From an uncultured Elusimicrobia bacterium (lineage in GTDB: Bacteria > Elusimicrobiota > Elusimicrobia > Elusimicrobiales > Elusimicrobiaceae): a stretch of DNA of 6,796 bases. The stretch covers positions 1-6,796 of the forward strand of contig CAMUXX010000051.1 of NCBI GenBank assembly GCA_947164805.1. The letters are read 5' to 3'. Both the position numbers and the translations under genes were made by a program. How positions within the stretch are numbered: position 1 is the stretch's first letter; every line of letters starts with the position of its first letter. Below, one piece after another: positions 1-5,146 of this stretch. The notes under the pieces were generated by a model. The model was given only the letters and a program-made list of their open reading frames with translations, ran no database searches and was not told the DNA's origin.

Positions 1-484
1 GGGTTATCGTATCAACGGCTGTTTCGGCAAGCCACATGCCTTCGGGTTTGCGGTTGAAACGTTTTTCAAAATCCGCGATACCCCAAATTATTTGTGTTTC
101 TTTATCTTTGTCATTTGCAAGCGGTAAAATTATATGATTGTAAACTTGTGCGATAGCACTCCCGTGCCCGCCGAAAAGTTTTTGGCTTTCTTTATCTGCT
201 TCCAAAAGGGCTTTGTAGGTTTGTGTGTCGTATTTTTCCAACCAAGAAAGCAAAGTCGGGCCGAAGTTAAAACTTATTTTACTGTAATTATTAACTATAT
301 CAACAATTTGTTTTTGCGGGTTTAAAATACGCGCAAAAGCATTAGCGCGGTAACATTCTGCGCTGATACGCTCATTCCAATTTTTATGGGGGCGTGCGGT
401 TTCCTGAATTTCAATTTCGTCTAACCAAGGATTTTCGCGAGGGGGCTGGTAGAAATGCCCATGTATGCATAAGTATCTTTCCAT
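1..484 (-). CDS. GH57-type glycoside hydrolase (DUF3536 family), N-terminal part, cut by the window edge
   Basis: The reverse strand is open from an ATG at 484-482 to the left edge, giving 161 residues with no stop. The protein begins MERYLCIHGHFYQPPRENPW, the hallmark start of the GH57/DUF3536 proteins (COG1449, annotated as alpha-amylase/alpha-mannosidase-like). The H-G-H-F-Y-Q stretch is the family's first conserved region (the HQP-type motif). NNYSKISFNFGPTLLSWLE (about residues 65-83) and GMWLAETAVD (149-158) are also typical, and E154 lies where GH57 enzymes carry the catalytic nucleophile. Family members act on alpha-glucans, but the substrate of the DUF3536 group is not well established. 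No signal peptide is visible, so a cytosolic role such as storage glucan turnover is inferred. The start is fixed by the conserved N-terminus. There is no Shine-Dalgarno sequence in front of it. The gene is divergent from phoH, with 57 bases between the two start codons. The C-terminal portion lies outside the window. Confidence 0.9.
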   Translation of the reverse strand, partial: MERYLCIHGHFYQPPRENPWLDEIEIQETARPHKNWNERISAECYRANAFARILNPQKQIVDIVNNYSKISFNFGPTLLSWLEKYDTQTYKALLEADKESQKLFGGHGSAIAQVYNHIILPLANDKDKETQIIWGIADFEKRFNRKPEGMWLAETAVDTIT

Positions 485-489
485 ATTAA

Positions 490-500
490 TATGCTACAAT
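490..500 (+). promoter_or_regulatory. Extended -10 promoter for phoH
   Basis: TATGCTACAAT contains a TG at 492-493 followed one base later by the -10-like hexamer TACAAT (495-500), one mismatch from TATAAT. No convincing -35 hexamer lies 16-18 bases upstream, where the DNA is already the start of the GH57 coding region, so recognition would rest on the extended -10. Transcription would begin near 507 and give a leader of about 35 bases that includes the phoH ribosome binding site GGAGG at 533-537. The same 11 bases recur in front of nrdD, which supports a real promoter. Confidence 0.55.
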
Positions 501-541
501 ATGTTTAAGGTTTACGCAAGTAAAATTTAGTTGGAGGTTTT

Positions 542-1858
542 ATGAAAAAGTATTATATCTTAGATACTAATGTGCTTTTACACGACCCAAATGCCATTAA
601 GCATTTTGGCGATAATGAGGTTATTATCCCTATGGTCGTTATTGAGGAACTTGATAATTTTAAAACATCTTCCGATGAACGTGGTAAAAATGCCCGTTTA
701 ATTGCCAGGGAACTTGATGCTTTACGCCAAAAAGGGAAACTAGGTAAAGGTGTTAAACTGGATAACGGCGGTGTGCTTAAAGTGGAATTCCCTTTAGAAA
801 ACAAATTGCCTTCCCAAATTTCTTTTGATAAAGCGGATAATGAAATTTTGAATGTCGCTTACTGTTATTTTAGGGAGCAGAAAAATAAAACCGCAAAAAA
901 ACCTGTCATTATTGTTTCAAAAGATACAAACCTTCGTATAAAAGCGGAAGCTATTGGCGTGGATGCACAAGATTATAACGCAGATAAAATCAAATATGAT
1001 GAACTGTATATCGGTTCTGAAGAAGTGGAAGTTCCTTCAAGCAAGATTGACGAGTTTTATGCAAAAAAAGAACTTGCTTTACAAGGTACTTATTATCCAA
1101 ATGAGTTTTTGATTTTAAAAAGTGATGACGGTTCCAAAAAATCAGCAGTCGGGCGTGTTACACTTGACGGTAAATTTTTGAAACCTCTTTCAAATCAAGA
1201 GCCTGTTGCTTGGGGTATAAAGCCTTTAAATAAAGAACAACGTTTTGCTATGGAACTTTTGCTTGATGACAGAATTGATTTGGTAACCCTTGTCGGTTCT
1301 GCCGGTACAGGTAAAACTTTAATAACTTTGGCAACCGGCCTTAAAAGGACTTTTGATGATGAAAATTACAGAAGGCTCCTTGTTTGCAGACCTATAGTCC
1401 CTGTTGGCCGCGACCTTGGCTTTTTGCCAGGTACTATGGAAGAAAAACTTGATGCTTGGATGGGTGCAATTTATGATAATTTAAGTTTTCTTGCCGGTAA
1501 AAAGAATCCGGAAGAGGGGGAGGAAGAAGTCCGCTATTTAACCAGCAGCGGTAAACTTGAAATTGCTTCTGTATCCCATATCCGCGGGCGTACATTGCCG
1601 AAACAATATATGATTGTTGATGATGCTCAAAACCTTACACCGCATGAAATTAAAACCATTTTATCACGTGCAGGCGAAGGAACGAAAGTGGTTGTAACCG
1701 GTGATCCTTACCAAATTGATACACCTTATTTAGATACGGAATCAAACGGTTTAACCTACTTGGTAGAAAGGTTTAAAGGCCAAAAAAATTACGGTCATAT
1801 AACATTTACCAAAACGGAAAGGAGTGCCTTGGCAGATTTGGCCGGGAAACTCCTATAA
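542..1858 (+). CDS. phoH: PIN-PhoH fusion protein (PhoH family ATPase with N-terminal PIN nuclease domain)
   Basis: This is a 438-residue protein of the COG1875 (YlaK/PhoH2-like) architecture. Residues 1-140 or so form a PIN domain with the expected acidic residues: D8 in ILDTN, E35/E36 in VIEELDNF, D99 and E101 in KADNEIL, and D128 in VSKDTN. The PhoH ATPase domain occupies about residues 225-438. It has a Walker A motif GSAGTGKT (252-259), a Walker B-like MIVDDAQNL (357-365; the second acidic residue is D361 where Glu is common), and the family signature VVTGDPYQID. PIN-PhoH proteins studied elsewhere (mycobacterial PhoH2) couple ATP-dependent RNA unwinding to RNA cleavage; the role here is inferred. 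The protein looks cytoplasmic. The ATG is preceded by GGAGG with a 4-base gap. No antitoxin-like small gene lies in front, unlike the mycobacterial arrangement. A strong terminator closes the gene, so it is probably monocistronic. Confidence 0.95.
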   Translation: MKKYYILDTNVLLHDPNAIKHFGDNEVIIPMVVIEELDNFKTSSDERGKNARLIARELDALRQKGKLGKGVKLDNGGVLKVEFPLENKLPSQISFDKADNEILNVAYCYFREQKNKTAKKPVIIVSKDTNLRIKAEAIGVDAQDYNADKIKYDELYIGSEEVEVPSSKIDEFYAKKELALQGTYYPNEFLILKSDDGSKKSAVGRVTLDGKFLKPLSNQEPVAWGIKPLNKEQRFAMELLLDDRIDLVTLVGSAGTGKTLITLATGLKRTFDDENYRRLLVCRPIVPVGRDLGFLPGTMEEKLDAWMGAIYDNLSFLAGKKNPEEGEEEVRYLTSSGKLEIASVSHIRGRTLPKQYMIVDDAQNLTPHEIKTILSRAGEGTKVVVTGDPYQIDTPYLDTESNGLTYLVERFKGQKNYGHITFTKTERSALADLAGKLL

Positions 1859-1897
1859 AACCGCTGAATTTTGCATAAATTTGGCTAAGTTATACAC

Positions 1898-1939
1898 AAT
1901 CTGTCCACAAATATTAACTTGTGGACAGATTTGTTTTTT
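1898..1939 (+). terminator. Strong intrinsic terminator after phoH
   Basis: AATCTGTCCACAA (1898-1910) pairs perfectly over 13 bases with TTGTGGACAGATT (1919-1931) across an 8-base loop. With a one-base bulge, two more pairs form (A1896 and C1897 with G1933 and T1934). Six T residues follow at 1934-1939. On the opposite strand there is no T tract, so it acts only on phoH transcription. It separates phoH from the ribonucleotide reductase operon. Confidence 0.92.
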
Positions 1940-1994
1940 ACGACGATAAAAACATTTTTCGTAATCTTTGTCAAGCCCAATTTTTCCTCGTAAT

Positions 1995-2024
1995 TTTACA
2001 TTTTACCAAAAGTTATGCTACAAT
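1995..2024 (+). promoter_or_regulatory. Sigma70-type promoter for the nrdD operon
   Basis: A -35-like TTTACA (1995-2000, one mismatch to TTGACA) is separated by 18 bases from TACAAT (2019-2024, one mismatch to TATAAT). The -10 is extended by TG at 2016-2017. The core TATGCTACAAT (2014-2024) is identical to that before phoH. Transcription should start near 2031, leaving a leader of roughly 80 bases before the nrdD ATG. I see no convincing NrdR boxes around it. Confidence 0.65.
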
Positions 2025-2049
2025 TTACTTACTTACAAAAGAAGCAGTG

Positions 2050-2078
2050 TTAATTTTCCCCTTTTTTGGGGGGATTAA
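2050..2078 (+). promoter_or_regulatory. Hairpin in the nrdD mRNA leader
   Basis: CCCC at 2058-2061 pairs with GGGG at 2068-2071 across a TTTTTT loop. The stem extends by two T-G pairs, one T-A pair and, after a one-base bulge at 2054, TTAA (2050-2053) with TTAA (2075-2078). It lies about 18 bases upstream of the nrdD ribosome binding site and is not followed by a T tract, so it is not a terminator. Stabilising the transcript or modulating translation is possible; no known riboswitch is recognised. Confidence 0.4.
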
Positions 2079-2095
2079 ACATCTTCCAACTTAAG

Positions 2096-2102
2096 AGAGA
2101 GG
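2096..2102 (+). promoter_or_regulatory. Ribosome binding site that fixes the nrdD start
   Basis: AGAGAGG ends 8 bases before the ATG at 2111. An in-frame TTG at 2066 would add 15 residues, but it falls inside the leader hairpin, has no ribosome binding site, and would precede the normal N-terminus of the ATP-cone. The ATG at 2111 is therefore preferred. Confidence 0.8.
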
Positions 2103-2110
2103 TCAAAATT

Positions 2111-4171
2111 ATGCAAAACAATGAAATCTTACTCAAAGTAGTAAAACGTGATGGTACAACCCAATCTTTTGAAGCTAAAAAAATCACAAATGCAATTTTA
2201 AAAGCAGGCCAAAGCACAGGTGAATTTGATGCCGAAACTGCCAAAAAATTGACCATACGTGTTATTAATATAGTTCAACAGCTTTACTCCGAAATTACCC
2301 CCAGTGTTGAAAATATCCAGGATATTGTTGAAGATGTTTTACTGACCTCAAGTTTCCATAAAACAGCAAAAGCCTATATTTTATACAGGGACCAAAGGGC
2401 AAAAGTCAGGGAAATTTCCTCAAAATTCAATGTCGAACTCGTTGACCAATATTTGCAGCGCCTTGACTGGCAAGTCAATGAAAACAGCAATATGGGTTAT
2501 TCTTTACAGGGTTTAAACAATTATGTATCTTCCGAAATCACAAAAATTTATTGGTTAAATAAAATTTACCCGGAAAAAGTAAAAAATATGCATATGTCCG
2601 GTGATTTCCATTTGCACGATTTGGGTTTGCTTGGCGCATATTGTGTGGGTTGGGATTTACAGGATTTGCTTATAAGCGGATTTAAAGGGGTTGTCGGTAA
2701 AGCAGAATCAAAACCGGCAAAGCATTTCAGGACTGCCTTGGGCCAAGTTGTAAACTTCTTTTATACTTTGCAGGGGGAAAGCGCCGGTGCGCAGGCATTT
2801 TCAAACTTTGATACTTTGCTTGCCCCGTTTATTGCTTATGATAAATTAACTTATGCCGAGGTCAAACAAGCTTTGCAAGAGTTTTTATTTAACGTAAACG
2901 TTCCTACAAGGGTTGGTTTCCAAACACCTTTTACAAACGTTACACTTGATTTAAATGTTCCTTCTTATTATAAGAATCAAGGGGTAATCATCGGGGGAAA
3001 GATTCAGGATAGGAAATACGGTGAATTCCAAAAAGAAATGGATATGTTCAATAAAGCTTTCTTGGAACTTATGCTTGACGGTGATGCAAAAGGCCGTGTA
3101 TTTACTTTCCCGATACCTACCTATAATATTACCAAAGATTTTGACTGGGATAACCCGGCATACCAACCGCTTTGGGATATTACGGCAAAATACGGTATAC
3201 CTTACTTTGCAAACTTTGTAAATTCCGACATGAACCCTGAAGATGCCCGCTCAATGTGCTGCCGTTTACGCATTGATAACAGGGAACTTAATAGGCGTGG
3301 CGGTGGTTTATTCGGTTCTGCACCTTTGACGGGTTCTATAGGTGTTGTAACCATTAATATGCCGCGGCTCGGTTATATTTCTTCTACCGAAGAAGAATTT
3401 TTTAAGAATTTAACTGATCGTATGGAGACAGCCAAACTCAGTTTAGAGATTAAGCGTAAAGTTATTGAACGCTTTACTGCTGCCAATTTGTATCCGTACA
3501 TGAGTTTCTATTTAAGAAGTGTAAAACAACGTTTCAATGAGTATTGGAAGAACCACTTCTCAACAATCGGTATCGTCGGATTAAATGAATGTTGCCTTAA
3601 CTTGTTTGGGGAAAATATCGGTACCGAAAAGGGGCGCGCATTTGGTGTAAAGGTTATGAACTTTATGCGCGCAAAACTTATAGAATTTCAAAAAGAAACG
3701 GGCAATAATTACAACTTAGAAGCAACACCTGCAGAAGGTACTTCTTACCGCCTTGCTAAACTTGACAGGGAAAAATACCCCGATATTATCGTTTCCGATA
3801 ATGAGCAAGCCAATGCGGGCCGCCCGCCGTTTTATACAAACTCAAGCCAATTGCCGGTTAACTTTACCGACGATATTTTTGAGTTGTTAGATTTGCAAGA
3901 TGAAATCCAGTCCAAATACACGGGCGGAACAGTCTTACATATTTTTATGGGTGAAAGGATCAAAGATACTGAAGCCCTTAAAAAATTCATTCGGAAAGTT
4001 TGCGAAGGATATCAACTTCCGTACTTTTCCATCACGCCGACATTCAGCGTATGCCCCAAATGTGGGTATATAGAAGGGGAACACTTTGAGTGTCCTAAAT
4101 GTAAGGCGGAGAAAATTGAAGCTATAGATAAACAAATTGCACTCTTAGAAGAGCAATTATATAGCAAATAA
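2111..4171 (+). CDS. nrdD: Anaerobic (class III) ribonucleoside-triphosphate reductase, catalytic part without the glycyl-radical loop
   Basis: The product is 686 residues and reduces ribonucleoside triphosphates to dNTPs under anaerobic conditions. Residues 3 to about 95 are an ATP-cone (LLKVVKRDGTTQSF...), the allosteric nucleotide-sensing domain. The barrel follows, with HLHDLGLLGAYC (C178), the conserved QGESAGAQAFSNFDT stretch, and SMCCRLRIDN (C383/C384), one of which should carry the transient thiyl radical. The active-site glutamate region reads GLNECCLNLFG (E493, C494, C495). Near the C-terminus a zinc ribbon is complete: C648, C651, C661 and C664. In usual NrdD proteins the glycyl-radical motif follows directly; here the chain instead ends after a 22-residue charged helix-like segment. 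The missing motif is encoded by the next gene, in another frame, 107 bases downstream. There is no sign of decay or frameshift elsewhere. It is first in an apparent operon with the radical subunit, nrdG and a flavoprotein gene. Confidence 0.96.
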   Translation: MQNNEILLKVVKRDGTTQSFEAKKITNAILKAGQSTGEFDAETAKKLTIRVINIVQQLYSEITPSVENIQDIVEDVLLTSSFHKTAKAYILYRDQRAKVREISSKFNVELVDQYLQRLDWQVNENSNMGYSLQGLNNYVSSEITKIYWLNKIYPEKVKNMHMSGDFHLHDLGLLGAYCVGWDLQDLLISGFKGVVGKAESKPAKHFRTALGQVVNFFYTLQGESAGAQAFSNFDTLLAPFIAYDKLTYAEVKQALQEFLFNVNVPTRVGFQTPFTNVTLDLNVPSYYKNQGVIIGGKIQDRKYGEFQKEMDMFNKAFLELMLDGDAKGRVFTFPIPTYNITKDFDWDNPAYQPLWDITAKYGIPYFANFVNSDMNPEDARSMCCRLRIDNRELNRRGGGLFGSAPLTGSIGVVTINMPRLGYISSTEEEFFKNLTDRMETAKLSLEIKRKVIERFTAANLYPYMSFYLRSVKQRFNEYWKNHFSTIGIVGLNECCLNLFGENIGTEKGRAFGVKVMNFMRAKLIEFQKETGNNYNLEATPAEGTSYRLAKLDREKYPDIIVSDNEQANAGRPPFYTNSSQLPVNFTDDIFELLDLQDEIQSKYTGGTVLHIFMGERIKDTEALKKFIRKVCEGYQLPYFSITPTFSVCPKCGYIEGEHFECPKCKAEKIEAIDKQIALLEEQLYSK

Positions 4172-4244
4172 TTTTTTCTTGCTTTGTCAAGAAGAAAAAA
4201 GACCTATAAAAAATTGGGTCTTGCACAATGCAAAATAATTTGCA
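4172..4244 (+). repeat. Run of short inverted repeats in the spacer between the two nrdD parts
   Basis: Three consecutive inverted repeats occupy the spacer. TTCTTG/CAAGAA (4176-4181 with 4188-4193) extends through T/A pairs with one bulge. AAGACC/GGTCTT (4199-4204 with 4217-4222) follows. TGCAAA/TTTGCA (4229-4234 with 4239-4244) is the third. TTGCA at 4221-4225 can alternatively pair with TGCAA at 4229-4233, competing with both neighbouring stems. None is followed by a T tract on the plus strand, so transcription should continue into the next gene. The structure could affect mRNA processing or the ratio of the two subunits; that is inference. Confidence 0.4.
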
Positions 4245-4265
4245 AAAATAATATAAAGAATGATT

Positions 4266-4271
4266 AGGAGG
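4266..4271 (+). promoter_or_regulatory. Consensus ribosome binding site of the separate glycyl-radical gene
   Basis: AGGAGG lies 7 bases before the ATG at 4279. It is the best Shine-Dalgarno match of the operon, stronger than that of the large subunit. It argues that the small gene is independently translated rather than being a broken end of nrdD. Confidence 0.85.
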
Positions 4272-4278
4272 AAGGTTT

Positions 4279-4503
4279 ATGACCGCACAAGAAAGAAAAA
4301 ATATTGAAAATAAAATTACAGAACTTAAAGCAGCTAAAGAGAACACAAAAGGCACAAATTGCGAAGTGTACTCAAGGGTAGTTGGTTATTTAAGGCCTGT
4401 TCAAAATTGGAACAAAGGTAAAAAAGAAGAATTTGCAATGCGCAAAAACATTAAAATGGCCGGCGGCTGCAATTGCGGTTGTGAGTGTGCAAGCGACAAA
4501 TAG
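4279..4503 (+). CDS. nrdD: NrdD glycyl-radical domain as a separate 74-residue protein
   Basis: Residues 28-56 read CEVYSRVVGYLRPVQNWN and continue with GKKEEFAMRK. This is the C-terminal glycyl-radical segment of class III ribonucleotide reductases (family pattern EVY-RV-GY-RPV-NWN-GK--EF). G36 in RVVGY is the predicted radical-bearing glycine that NrdG activates. Residues 4-24 form a charged, helix-prone stretch resembling the C-terminal helix of the large subunit, which may dock the two chains. After the usual family end the protein adds a tail, GGCNCGCECASDK, with four cysteines spaced CxCxCxC (C64, C66, C68, C70). The gene is in a different frame from the upstream nrdD, has its own AGGAGG, and sits 25 bases before nrdG. 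By analogy with GrcA/YfiD, which supplies a glycyl-radical domain to pyruvate formate-lyase, it could be a spare part; but since the large protein here lacks the loop, it is more likely essential. Confidence 0.88.
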   Translation: MTAQERKNIENKITELKAAKENTKGTNCEVYSRVVGYLRPVQNWNKGKKEEFAMRKNIKMAGGCNCGCECASDK

Positions 4504-4514
4504 TTTTTAGCAGT

Positions 4515-4520
4515 AGGCGG
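4515..4520 (+). promoter_or_regulatory. Ribosome binding site supporting the GTG start of nrdG
   Basis: AGGCGG ends 8 bases before the GTG at 4529. The first in-frame ATG (4559-4561) would remove the conserved KIGGLLKFS start of the family, so GTG is the likely initiation codon. Confidence 0.65.
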
Positions 4521-4528
4521 TTTTTGCA

Positions 4529-5146
4529 GTGAAAATAGGCGGGCTTCTTAAGTTTTCTATGATAGATTTTCCGGGTTATATCTCGGCAATAGTTTTTACA
4601 CAAGGTTGTAATATCAGGTGTAAGTATTGCCATAACCCGGAACTTCTGCCTGTTTCCGCCTCTACATCTTACGATGAAGAAGAAATACTGTATTACTTAG
4701 AAAAACGCAAAAAATGCTTGGAAGGCCTAGTCATCACAGGCGGGGAACCAACCTTGCAAACTGATCTTAAGGACTTTATTATAAAAGTCAGGAATTTCGG
4801 ATACAAAATCAAACTTGATACCAACGGTACAAATCCCCAAATGGTAAGGGAACTGATTAATGAACATTTAGTTGATTTTATTGCCATGGATATCAAAGCC
4901 CCTTTTGAAAAATATCATTTAGTATGCGGCCCTGTAGATACCGATAAAGTTAAAGAAACAATGTCTTTAATCATTAACAGCGGTATTTCTTACCAGTTTA
5001 GGACCACGTATTATAAAGAAGTTTTAAATGATGCTGATATTGACATTATCAAATCAATGTGTCCGGACATCAGCAAATTTAAACTTCAAGAATGTTTACC
5101 CGTTAACGAAATCAAACCAACTTTAAAATTGGAGCATGCGATTTAA
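4529..5146 (+). CDS. nrdG: Anaerobic ribonucleotide reductase activating protein (radical SAM)
   Basis: The 205-residue protein starts KIGGLLKFSMIDFPG, typical of the NrdG activase subgroup often called NrdG2. The radical SAM cluster motif is C27-N-I-R-C31-K-Y-C34 (CxxxCxxC), followed by HNPEL. The SAM-binding ITGGEPT is at residues 69-75, and KLDTNGT and DFIAMDIKAP fit later conserved strands. It reduces S-adenosylmethionine with its 4Fe-4S cluster and generates the glycyl radical on NrdD, here predicted at G36 of the separate small protein. It is slightly short for the group, but the radical SAM core looks complete. Pyruvate formate-lyase activases are relatives; the adjacent nrdD genes settle the assignment. 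Translation begins at GTG. Its TAA shares one base with the ATG of the next gene (TAATG), implying translational coupling. Confidence 0.94.
   Translation: MKIGGLLKFSMIDFPGYISAIVFTQGCNIRCKYCHNPELLPVSASTSYDEEEILYYLEKRKKCLEGLVITGGEPTLQTDLKDFIIKVRNFGYKIKLDTNGTNPQMVRELINEHLVDFIAMDIKAPFEKYHLVCGPVDTDKVKETMSLIINSGISYQFRTTYYKEVLNDADIDIIKSMCPDISKFKLQECLPVNEIKPTLKLEHAI

Noticed and set aside
134..325. Plus-strand open frame opposite the GH57 gene
   Set aside because: The minus strand here encodes clear GH57/DUF3536 motifs; the plus frame has no ribosome binding site or recognisable domain.
542..1858. PIN-PhoH gene as part of a toxin-antitoxin pair
   Set aside because: No small antitoxin-like gene precedes it; the upstream gene is the divergent GH57 hydrolase, and the gene has its own promoter and terminator.
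1890..1898. TTATACACA, an exact fit to the DnaA-box pattern TTATNCACA
   Set aside because: It is a single 9-mer abutting the phoH terminator stem in AT-rich DNA; no cluster of boxes or origin features was seen.
1905..1924. CCACAA...TTGTGG as a possible NrdR box before nrdD
   Set aside because: The half sites are 8 bases apart instead of the usual shorter spacing, there is no second box, and the sequence is fully explained as the terminator hairpin.
2066..2110. TTG start giving NrdD 15 extra residues
   Set aside because: It has no ribosome binding site, lies in the leader hairpin, and would precede the conserved ATP-cone start; ATG 2111 has AGAGAGG at the right distance.
4172..4278. An intron, intein or programmed frameshift joining the two NrdD parts
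   Set aside because: The spacer is only 107 bases, has no recognisable catalytic RNA or slippery site at the stop, and the second part has its own consensus ribosome binding site, ATG and extra N-terminal residues.
4451..4633. Minus-strand open frame spanning the small subunit end and nrdG start
   Set aside because: It is antisense to two well-supported genes, and its residues are complements of their conserved cysteine motifs.
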